Assembly (NCBI GenBank): GCA_034696485.1
Contig: JAQIWT010000245.1
Coordinates: 1 to 26,050, forward strand
Source of the DNA: Isohypsibius dastychi
Taxonomy: Eukaryota > Tardigrada > Eutardigrada > Parachela > Isohypsibiidae
Length of the DNA stretch: 26,050 nucleotides
Direction: 5' to 3'
Shown: in pieces, positions 11,214 through 20,088 of the stretch
Layout: each line of letters opens with the position of its first letter
Numbering within the stretch: position 1 is the first letter of the stretch
Position numbers and translations under genes: made by a program
The notes under the pieces: model-generated
Told to the model about the DNA's origin: nothing
The model's input: only the letters and a program-made list of their open reading frames with translations
Database searches by the model: none

Positions 11214-12351
11214 TTAGAGTATCACAGTTCCAAAAGAAGTCGGTGTTTGCAGCATGTAGAAGTTCTGATGAGGTAAGGGTAATGCGCGATCAAAGAATTT
11301 GTCCGTCCATTGTTGGATGAACTTCTTTAGACTGCTAAAGATCACAAAAACAAATGATATAACCAATGACACCAGCAAAGTCAGCTGCGAACACATACCT
11401 GTTGAAGACGCAATCAGGCACCCAAAACTTGTACACTGGAAGTTTTGATTCACCATCAACCCTTTAAAGACATTCAACTTTCAAAATAAGCGTTTACCGG
11501 ACTGAAAAATTTAGTAAAAAAATATTACCATTCAATCTGCCATCCTGGCGAATTTGCGTCTAAACAGTGTTTTCCATTATTAGAATCACTCCAGAGAATA
11601 ACAGGATATCCCAAGATGCAACCAAAAACAGTGAATAGGCACCAGCCTTGCTCCCAATGTGACCTTCAATAAATAGAGAAAGAAGATCTTGACACCAGAT
11701 AACCTTATCTCTGGAAAGTTCCCTCACCTTTTGTCAATAACTCGTTCCCCATCAGAGATCAGCCCGCGGATTTCCCTCATCATTCCAATGATGTCCGAGA
11801 CCATGTAAACCAGGTTCGGATTGGAAATCATGTCAGCTGGAGAGTCTGGAAGATCGTCTGGATTTAATACACGTGGCGCCTAGAACAACACAACAAATGC
11901 TTTATCCGTTGCAATATTTGTGTTTTGAAAGGTAGACCGACCTTGCGTCCCGGAGAAATATCGACAAAGATTGGTCGTTTTGCAGGAACAGCACCACCAG
12001 GATTTGTTGAGGACTGGAATGGCATCCGTCGATCAAGTACTTCCAGATTGACGATGAACACTTTGCCAACTATTTCCACGATTGAATAGCCAGCTGGAGC
12101 AAATCTTTCCAGCTTCTCCATCGATACTTCCTCGCCATAATCGAAAAGCACCTATGGAATGCAAGTTGATTTTTCGTAGATGGAAAAGATGCAACACAAC
12201 AACTCACCCCAGGCTTAAGATCGGCAAGCCGTTCTATCTCAAAACTTATCTCATCGAGGTGCTTGTTATACTTTGTGCCCAATATGGAAAGGATCCTTTC
12301 GCGGATGTTGGGATGAGGAGGATTATTCTGGCCATCTTCGTTGTCTGACAT
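11214..12351 (-). CDS. C1orf74/UPF0739-like protein (function unknown)
   Basis: Six exons with closing phases: 12351-12208, 12151-11942, 11879-11728, 11663-11529, 11461-11399, 11334-11214; 274 aa. The fit rests on an ordered set of motifs that match my memory of this family: an N-terminal helix region (ERILSILGTKYNKHLDEI), then LKPGVLFDYGEE, VGKVFIVNLEVLD, RPIFVDISPGRKAPRVL, LGYPVILWSD, KLPVYKFWVPD, and a C-terminal helix (FIQQWTDKFF). The length is close to the vertebrate protein (about 270 aa). There is no signal peptide or membrane segment, so it is probably cytosolic or nuclear. The biochemical role of the family is unknown to me. Two acceptors are AAG rather than CAG or TAG (before 11663 and 11461), which makes those junctions slightly less sure, but the protein reads through smoothly. 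Family assignment is moderate; the gene itself is well supported. Confidence 0.7.
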
Positions 12352-14297
12352 TCCCAGGTCCGGAGGACTACAGTGCAGGTAAAAACGAGGTGGTCTCGCA
12401 GAAAGTCTGTCAAAATGAGCATAATAAGTTACGTTCAGAAGAAATTGCGAACAGGATCATGGAAAGTTCATCATGAGCATTTCACGTCAAATAAAGAGTC
12501 CAGAAAGCAGTTGCGTTCAACAACAACTCCCAGGATTACAAGACTTACGTTGATGCAGCCTCGCATGTGCGTCGGGAAATGTCCGAATATCTCCGCAGAA
12601 AACTACGAAAGATGGCTTAATTTCTTGGTTTCTGAGGAAGGCGCAAAACACTTGTGTTTTTTCTGATCGAGATTGGCCTGAGTTGACTCGACTGACTCAT
12701 CTCTCTTCGTGCTTTCTCGCATGTTTCAAGTTGGGTATGACGTTGTTCGCGTTTGTCGATTGGGGGCGCATCAGTTCCGACAGACGGCGCTTTAAATCGG
12801 GACCTTTTGTAATTGTATCGCGTATGCTTTAATGCTTTCAGTACGAACAAATTTATAAATAAGTAAAAAACTGGAATTCTTATCGTATTTGTCTTCTGCA
12901 GACGATTCTGCTGTTGAGCACTGAAAGAACCAGAATGTGTAGTTGCAGGTCGCGGTCCGTGAGAGGGTCTGCCATTACAAAATCTGTTCAAATTTAAGTT
13001 TACGCAGAATAGCAGTTCGTTTCCTATTAATTGAATATGCTTTAATTTTTTCCGGCATTTGTGCGTCATATGATGCAATTGAGTTGTTACGTTCGGTTAT
13101 TGAGTGTCATATGAACCGCATTTTATCGTCAGTTTGTGTCAGGATTAATTTAGCTATTCTGGCTCAATTGTTAAAAGTTACAATTTGCTGATGAAAATAA
13201 AATATTTTGATGCTGATGGGGACGGTACCAAACAGACAAGTTTTCTTTATTTCCGGTTACTAAATGTAGTTATGAAATTGACTAGACAACCGTAATATCT
13301 CAAGTCTTTGTTTTCTCCTGTTAACTGCAAGTCAAATAAACTCAAAACCATGCTCTAAATTTTAAATTTGACTTGCTGGCTCCTCCAATATTGACTCAGT
13401 TATCGGAATGAATTCTTGTTTATTGCCTCGCTTGTTTTAGGAGAGGTTTCGCTCGATACTACATGATGACAGACTTCCACTGAAGTGGTACTACACTGCG
13501 AGTCCTGTTTTCGCCTGGAATAATAGAGCCTGGAGAGGCGGTCATTCCGCCAAAAAGCATTTGAGCAAAATGCTCTGACAAGAGCACAGGAGACTCGTTA
13601 GGCTAAAACAAACGTGATCGAGATTATTCGCTGCATTTGATTTCCAATCTGGCTGAGAATGCAATTATGTGGTTGACTAAATTCCCATCCTGTCACTTCT
13701 TCCCAGCCGGTAAATTTGATTACTATATATGTTGACTTTATTGAGGTATAATCATCCTCTTCGGATTTTTCCTCGCTGATTTCTAGGTGTTGATTTAGAG
13801 TCAAATTTAAATGAATAGAAAGAATAATGCTCTTTTGGTGTTATTGTATAATGAGCTTGCAAAGAGCTATCTGTGGCCTCGTGGGATGTTTGATTGGGAA
13901 AGTTTGTGCCGGGAATTCGGTACCATTACGGCCCGGAAAATGATCTAAGAGGCAACCGGATGAACTTTCAAATCGCGAGCGTTTTAATGGTGTGGCGTTT
14001 GTCAGAGAAATGCATTAATCTGTACTAGCGCATTTCCTCCTCTTGGATAAGTAAACGCGCTCTTTGGAACTGTGAGATGTATAAAACGTGTTTGCTTTTT
14101 GCAGTTTCCAATATCCATTCCAATCGGCCTTGCCGGAACTGCCTTCATTTCGCCGGCTTTCAACACAAAGACTGATCCACTATTGTTATCTTGATTATGA
14201 CGATGATTCAGTATGCTTTCAATGGATCTTTCCATGCCGACATGACTTTCTCCACCTGATTATAATTTCCCTGGAATAAGCATCTGTTTTCGACATC
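12352..14297. other. Intergenic region, no confident gene
   Basis: The left end should contain the promoter of the minus-strand C1orf74-like gene and the right end the promoter of the TNF-receptor-like gene. A 153-codon minus frame (13078-12617) is the longest open frame, but it is opened by a TTG and is compositionally odd. Its protein has no motif I know and no splice partners, so I do not call it. A perfect GGCGG/CCGCC hairpin lies near 13536-13550; I see no tRNA or other RNA gene. Confidence 0.45.
14080..14086 (+). promoter_or_regulatory. Possible TATA box of the TNF-receptor-like gene
   Basis: TATAAAA, 212 bases upstream of the ATG at 14298, in a region otherwise without long A/T runs. 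It would give a leader of about 190 bases. Confidence 0.4.
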
Positions 14298-16851
14298 ATG
14301 GATCCATATTTTCTCTCGCTAATTTTCGTCACAATCTTGTTTTCAGAGGTAAGTATAGTTCGTTAGATATTGTTAAAATCTTGGAATTGTTTTATCTTAG
14401 TGTGTTTATATAAAATGATATAATGTAGATGCGTTATGTTCCGGTTCGGTTCACTTAATGGAAACAAATGATCGAGTGACCTCCTACAGCTAAATGGCCG
14501 TTCATGACAGCGAGCTCTCCTCAAAATTATCGATAGCCTTTTGCGCTTCAGCTAGTATTGGCCTTTGGAAAAACCGAATTTCGCAAAAACAATAAAGCAT
14601 TGATTGGGTGTAAAATCTCACAGTTAATTCTAAATTAGATTTCCCATCGACCTCCCGCCGCTTTTTAATGTCCTAGTTGCTGCGTAAGAGCTCTCCTGTT
14701 ACAAGTCAATGCGTGAAAGGGTTCGTAAGTAGATGGTTTTCTCTTTCAGTTTCGTACGCTCCAGTTAGCCATGACGAATCATTTATCGGCATGAAGCGTG
14801 TGCTTTTTTTCCTGGTAAATCACGTCTGGAATCTTTTCCTTTTTTTGCATTGAATTTGATCATTAGATCAATACATCTGTCAGAAACCAGTCTAATGCTT
14901 TCGTTTGCTCGCTTTGCCGATAAAAAACTGCCATATTGTTGGCATCGACGTTCAGATTCTTTTCTTTAGATCATAATTCATGAGCACCAACTGCGATAAA
15001 TTCTTGCCATCTGTCGTCGGGACAGCGCCAATAGAGTCGGACGTCAGAGAATCACGGCTAACAAGATAACATTAAATCAATATTAAATGAATAGCTTAGA
15101 TGTGTTTTAATTTAATAAAGCATCTGCTAATCTAGTGCGGCACTGAACTACAGACAAACCGGATATTCAAACCTGACGAATGTAGTCTGTGCGTTTTTGA
15201 CAGTTCATATCGTGATAAAACCCGAAGGATTACAGTCAAAACTCAAAACAAACTCTTCGTTTCAGATTGCAGAATCTTTCAACTTCGGACCTCATCCGCG
15301 AGAACGCCATCCCTCAATCTGTACACCTTGTCCACCCGGCACGGGTATCTTATTCAATTGCAATTCCACACATGACACAATCTGCCAAGCATGCATCACC
15401 GGCCGGACATTCTCACCATCAAATCCACACACCGCAAAATGTCAGCCATGTTCGCTGTGTGGACCTGGACTTTACGTTGATAAAAAGTGCGAGGTTATGA
15501 GTGATACCCTGTGTGATGCTTGTCAGAACAAAAGGTCATCGTTTTCCCTGGAATATATGCACAGCTGTCACACAGGCCGCCGCGAAAACAGCCTCCTTCC
15601 GGTTATAAATGATGATAAAGAGAGTCGGGAAGATATTCCACCTGACCAAGAGACTAATCTGGAAATCCTCCGGGAGGAATTACAATTGCGTAATGAAGTC
15701 GGAACATTGAGATCCAAGGTAGACGACGAAGCGGTCATGATCAAAGAATTAGGATCAGCGCTGCATCGTTTGCTGGATGTTCAAAAATCGACCTCGGAGA
15801 TTCCTGTTAAAATACCACCAAAAGGTTTGTGACGCAATGTTTTTCATCTTTTGTCGCTTGATGAATAAAGCAAACTAAAATTAATCCGGGTGATTACCCC
15901 TCCGTGTATGGTGAAATTGCGCTGTATTGACAGAACATCAAATTTAAAAAATATTTAGGAAGAAAAAATGCCGAAAATAGTGGTGTGAGTTGCAGTTCTT
16001 GTTTATGATGTAAATTGTTTTTCAGGGTCCTATGAAAGAAATCCAAAGACTGTGTTGGCAGTTGTCATTTTGATTTCTTTCGGAATTCTCAGCCTTGGAA
16101 CAGTGGGTGTTATTTGGATGCTTTTGAACTGGAATAGACGACGTCAAAAATCAAAGAGTTACGGTGGAGCAAAGGTAAATTACTGCTACCAAAGCCTAAC
16201 GCGAATCTACGTAAGTGCATTAGGCTTTGCTGCGATATAAATGTGAAGCCAAATACATATGAAGCACATTTTTTCCTTACTGTCAATTCCTCGAAAGAAC
16301 CGTGTTTTTTTAACGACTGATTTTTTGTTTTTCTTCTGTATTGACGTTCCTTGGAATAACGTTTAATTACAAGACGTAGTGATCTGGATTCTTGGAAAAT
16401 ACCTCACGGCACAGCTTTTCCAGCATTCTACCACCTGCTGCGTGATGAAGCAGATTCGTGAGGAAAAAAGTTAGCTAACAAAGTTCACAGGCAGATGGCA
16501 ATCGCCGGGTACAAGTCGACAATCTGTCATAATCAATAAGAAGTATGAATTAAGTTAGCGAGACCGACAACATATTCGATGGTAGTTGATTCACAAATAA
16601 CGGGATGCATTGAATTTTCGAACTGCAACTGTACTGTACTTTCTAATCTCAAAACCAAAGTGGCTCTCTAAAAACTTTTTTCTTTTTCCAGACAAGCCAT
16701 GACGGTCTCACTCTGCTCCAAGTGGAAGTTGACAGTCTAGCTGAGGACGAAGCGATGTGATACGAACAAAGATGGATACGAATTTGTCGACCCAGGAGAG
16801 ATAGTGGACAAAGCTAACGAAAGCCAAGATTCCCCTGATTCAGAAAGTTGA
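14298..16851 (+). CDS. TNF receptor superfamily-like type I membrane protein
   Basis: Exons: 14298-14348 (signal peptide MDPYFLSLIFVTILFSE), 15266-15824, 16026-16174, then a last exon from 16692 (stop 16760) or from 16741 (stop 16851), giving 275 or 289 aa. The ectodomain has TNFR-type cysteine-rich repeats: CTPCPPGTGILFNC, TICQACITGRTFSPS, AKCQPCSLCGPGLYVDKKC and TLCDAC, the last ending near residue 107. A stalk with coiled-coil-like Leu/Glu spacing follows (LEILREELQLRNEVGTL onward). One membrane segment (VLAVVILISFGILSLGTVGV, ending in WMLLNW) is followed by basic NRRRQKSK. The cytoplasmic tail is short, with no death domain. Family members bind TNF-type ligands at the cell surface and signal through adaptors; without a death domain any signalling would need a TRAF-like or other partner, which I cannot see. 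The first repeat looks incomplete; a 57-nt candidate exon at 15136-15192 could supply the missing cysteines. The two tails are treated as a separate finding. Confidence 0.82.
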
Positions 16852-17239
16852 ACTGGTTTTGTACATTGCATGGTTGTCTTTTCTTTGCGGATGGATTCTT
16901 GTTGATGATTTGCACTTGAATTTGAAAAAGCGAAAAAGGCATTTTTCCATATAGCGGTCGATCAGGAGTCAAGACAAGATGTTCCGGCCGAAAAGGTCAG
17001 CCGGTTCTTGGACAATGCAGTCCTTCGAATTCAATGTCTCGCATTGCGTCCGCAGATTCTAACGTAGATATCTGGTTGTGACATAACACAAAGAAAGCCA
17101 TGGTCGAGGCAAATAATTCAGTGGCACAGCTGGATGGCCCGGAAGATGGTACAGCTAATCTTTCCCCACATGGATTTCGTGGGTAAAGATCCTCTTTCTT
17201 GGCAAGGATACCGCTACCGATAACGCTACCAGGGTATTC

Positions 17240-17287
17240 GTACCCCTACAACACAACGTGCGTTGCGTGATCACCCCGTAGGGGTGC
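17240..17287. repeat. Palindrome cluster upstream of the ICAD-like gene
   Basis: GTACCCCTAC (17240-17249) is nearly the reverse complement of GTAGGGGTGC (17278-17287), 9 of 10 pairing. The right arm also forms a tight perfect inverted repeat, CACCCC-GTA-GGGGTG (17272-17286). Either a stem structure or a dyad protein-binding site 100-150 bases before the ATG is possible. Confidence 0.6.
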
Positions 17288-17329
17288 GTATCATTGCGTA
17301 CGGCCGTGGCTTACACACACACACCAGAA

Positions 17330-17341
17330 CGCATGCGCATG
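17330..17341. promoter_or_regulatory. NRF1/Ewg-like site
   Basis: CGCATGCGCATG matches the palindromic GCGCATGCGC-type element bound by NRF1 family factors in animal promoters, 46 bases upstream of the ATG of the ICAD-like gene. No TATA box is seen nearby, consistent with a TATA-less promoter. Confidence 0.35.
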
Positions 17342-17387
17342 ACTCTTCGTTTGTGTTTTCTCGTTCAAGCCCGTTTCTGAGAATATC

Positions 17388-18882
17388 ATGAGTTCTCCTT
17401 CGCAAAAAGGAGATGACAAGCCTAAACCGTGTAAAATATGGAATTGCGAGAGAAAAATCCGGAAGAGTGTTACTGCAGTGGATCTTCGTTCGCTGATTTT
17501 GGAAGGTATGGCGATACATTTTAAAAGTAACGGTCGCTTTCGATTTTTTTGAGTCATTTGCCTGCGTTGGATAAAATTTTGAATTACTGGATGAGGAAAT
17601 TTATTTTCGCCTCTTGTACTTCTTTAGAGAAAGTAGAAACTTCGGAACAACCAAACCAAAACAAACGCACGCGGTTTTGATATGGGGTCTTTGACCTCGC
17701 GATAAGTCAAAGGCCTACATTTTGCGTAAAACGAATGAATGAACTTGTGGGAATATCTCGAATCTCTTCAAGCTCGAAACGAGAACTATCTCCGTTGTCT
17801 GACCTATTTAGTCTGTATTTTTCGCTCAGGCAAACGCAAATTGGAGATACCCGAAGAAGTTTTGGTCCGTGTGGTTTTGGATGAGGACGGCACAGAGGTA
17901 TGTGTTAGTAGTTTAGGAGTGTGTTGAATTTAGTTTTGATTAGTGATGTGTAATTTTATTTAACTTACGTGTTTGATGCATTTGATTCGCATGTTTCTGT
18001 CGTTTACTCTACATGTTTATAACATACCCGCCTTTCAGGTTGACGACGATTCGTATTTTAGACTTCTTCCAGATTTTTCTACTTTTCTGCTATTGAGAGA
18101 AGATCTGGGAGAAAACTGGAATTGCACCAGTGTAGTTGACGGGGTCAGCGCCAGGAGAATGTTCTGGGAACCTCGCCGTAATTATGGTAAACGCTTTACA
18201 CTGAATTGGAATCTGGAATGGATATTTTTTCTTTTCATTCTATTTTGTGAACTTAAGTTCCGACTTGTAGTGATCCATTGTTTTTGCAGATAGTGCCAGT
18301 GGCTCCACATTCTCGGATATCGATGCAGTCGATAGTGGATCGGGCTCGAAAGACAGGGCGCTTATTCTGTTCGAGCAGCTGTATTCCGGAAGTGCTTATA
18401 AACAGGTATGCCAGTAACTGAAATCTTGCCGTGATATAGTCATGTACATACAGCCACTTTATTTCTTCATTTTGTTATATTCCAGTTATTGCCGTGGCTA
18501 CTTCTACGTCCTTTCGATCTGGAGGTATTTAAATGAAAGTTAATTTTATACTCATTAATCAATAACGGGGATTACCAATTTTTTCTAGGAAATCCTTCAT
18601 GCCAATCCCGATAATCTCGCTGCTGCAGTCGGGTAAATTGCAGTCTTAATTTTTGGGAAACATTGGTTAACATCCATGGTTGCAGATGTGATCGGTCTGT
18701 TGTGGATTGTATTCAAGAAATGAGCGCGCGTGCGCTTCAAGGTGAGAATTAAGCTGATTTGAGATTTGTCAGTTCACATCGGTATATATCTACCAATCAT
18801 TAAAGACTACAACAATGCTCAAAAAGCAGTTCAGATGCTCAGTATTTACGACCAAGCAGTCAATCATGCCAAGCAAAAATGA
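17388..18882 (+). CDS. CIDE-N domain protein, ICAD/DFF45-like
   Basis: Eight exons with closing phases: 17388-17505, 17830-17897, 18039-18186, 18290-18405, 18486-18524, 18589-18632, 18686-18741, 18806-18882; 221 aa. The N-terminal CIDE-N (CAD) domain is clear over about residues 13-90: KPCKIWNCERKIRKSVTAVD, VLVRVVLDEDGTEVDDDSYF and RLLPDFSTFLLLRED. A linker follows, rich in Ser and Asp (SGSTFSDIDAVDSGSG). The C-terminus is helical (LLPWLLLRPFDLEEILHANP, NNAQKAVQMLSIYDQAVNHA), like the small helical C-terminal domain of ICAD, which chaperones and inhibits the apoptotic nuclease CAD/DFF40. In the family, CIDE-N domains pair through opposite charged faces. At 221 aa it is shorter than vertebrate ICAD (about 330). 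The Asp-rich linker could hold caspase sites but I see no clear DxxD repeat. An invertebrate CIDE (Drep-like) relative is the main alternative. No CAD nuclease is in the window. Confidence 0.82.
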
Positions 18883-19074
18883 GAACGAGTTCGGCGGATT
18901 TGTCAACTTTTACTTTTTATTGTAGCCTTGCCGGTATTTCTCATCTTTGTGCTCAGGACCATTTCTGTCCCTTGGCGTCCTTTTCGAGCATGACTTTCTT
19001 TTCTGACCTTTTCTCTTTGCAAAAAATCTGTTCTTTGACCTTTCTATTGCTTTCAAACGATTTGAAATGAACTT
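18883..19074. other. Tail-to-tail spacer of the ICAD-like and TTC36 genes
   Basis: 192 bases between two convergent stop codons. The only canonical poly(A) signal seen here is for the minus gene and lies 34 bases from the plus gene's stop, so the transcripts probably overlap. Confidence 0.5.
18916..18921 (-). terminator. Poly(A) signal of TTC36
   Basis: AATAAA on the minus strand, about 155 bases past the TTC36 stop codon at 19075. It is close to the 3' end of the oppositely oriented ICAD-like gene. Confidence 0.5.
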
Positions 19075-19766
19075 CTATTGTTCCATCCCCTCTCCAGTTG
19101 ACATTTTTTTCATAACCTCGGATAACATTTTGTTGCACATCGCCGCCATCGGATTCAACAGAACCAGTTGCCGTTTGGCGAATTCGTTTCCCAGTTCCGC
19201 AGCTTCCTTGTAATCTCGAAGTGCAGCAGACTCGTCGCCTCTGAACTGGAATATCGTTCCCCGTTGTACTAGCGCCTTTCCGGCGATCTGTCCGCGACCT
19301 TTAGTAAGCTCAATCACCTTTTCCAGGTCTTCCAGAGCTCCTAGCACAACCACATTTGTCGTCTCGAATTGCTCAAGAAAAGTTAACGACAGCGTCATTT
19401 ACCATCTGTGTTTCCTAAAAGCTGTAACACTTGCGCTCTGTCATTATACAAAGACGCAGATGGGGAAGATCGCATTGCCAGTGCCATTGTCAGAAGCTCC
19501 ACGGCTTCGGCTAGCCTTCCATTCTCAGCGGCTTTGATAGCCTCCATCTTGATTCTGTTGATATCTTCGCTTTCCTCCTCGAAATCTATTCACACGGTCA
19601 ATTTACACGTGGGTCAATCAGAAAGAGAGTCTGGTTAAAACAGGCGAGATTACGTATACGTACCTGAGGCTTGTGATTTGCCGGATGTGTGTTCTTCCGA
19701 ATAGCCGAAAGGGAATATTGGGGAAAACATACATTCCAAAACAGCCTGATCACTTCGAGTAGTCAT
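19075..19766 (-). CDS. TTC36: Tetratricopeptide repeat protein 36
   Basis: Three exons with closing phases: 19766-19664, 19585-19403, 19340-19075; 183 aa against about 189 in vertebrates. The N-terminus SDQAVLECMFSPIFPFGYSE matches the family's DQAVL...F.P..PFG start. Three TPR units follow (about residues 47-150): KAAENGRLAEAVELLTMALA, ASLYNDRAQVLQLLGNTDGA with LEDLEKVIELTKGRG, and ALVQRGTIFQFRGDESAALR. The strongly conserved C-terminal signature is present, LGNEFAKRQLVLLNPMAAMC with NKMLSEVM. TPR36 (HBP21) proteins are small cytosolic adaptors linked to Hsp70 binding; the TPR groove would act as a protein-protein scaffold. There is no signal peptide. The gene is tail-to-tail with the ICAD-like gene. 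Confidence 0.93.
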
Positions 19767-20088
19767 TATGGTCGAACTTGATATAAATAATTGCATTCGT
19801 ACGTGACGATTGTTTGTGAACTGAGGGGAAACGCAAAAACTGTGTTGTCAATTAAACCAAGCCGCAGTAACGAATATCAGCACAGCAGATCTGAGATTTT
19901 TATCAAACGCAATAATAATCTTTCGGCTTCATCCGGGAACTGGAGATAACCCGAAACATAGTTCGTAACTATTTACAAAGTGGGCTGACTCGAAATCGCA
20001 AAATTAAGTCATGACTATTAAAAGCAACAAACGAAATTTCCATTATAGCACAATGTCTCATGACTGACTCGACACAAAAGAAAACCTT
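19767..20088. other. Spacer: TTC36 promoter and NEIL1 3' UTR
   Basis: 322 bases between two minus-strand genes. It must hold the 3' UTR of NEIL1 and the promoter of TTC36. No canonical AATAAA and no convincing TATA box were seen; no coding frame. Confidence 0.45.

Larger units (their letters stand above)
16852..17387. other. Intergenic region upstream of the ICAD-like gene
   Basis: Holds the 3' UTR of the TNF-receptor-like gene (no AATAAA seen) and the promoter of the ICAD-like gene. The last 170 bases are unusual: a cluster of short palindromes around CACCCC-GTA-GGGGTG, repeated GCGT tetramers, a (CA)n run at about 17311-17324 and an NRF1-like CGCATGCGCATG. No coding frame is apparent. Confidence 0.5.

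Noticed and set aside
12617-13078. 153-codon open frame on the minus strand
   Set aside because: It opens with TTG rather than ATG, has no family motif, no signal peptide and no splice partner; its composition looks like chance in an intergenic region.
13536-13580. Short hairpins (GGCGG-TCATT-CCGCC and GAGCAAAATGCTC-like) considered as a tRNA or small RNA
   Set aside because: No cloverleaf, no A/B box pair and no conserved T-loop could be drawn.
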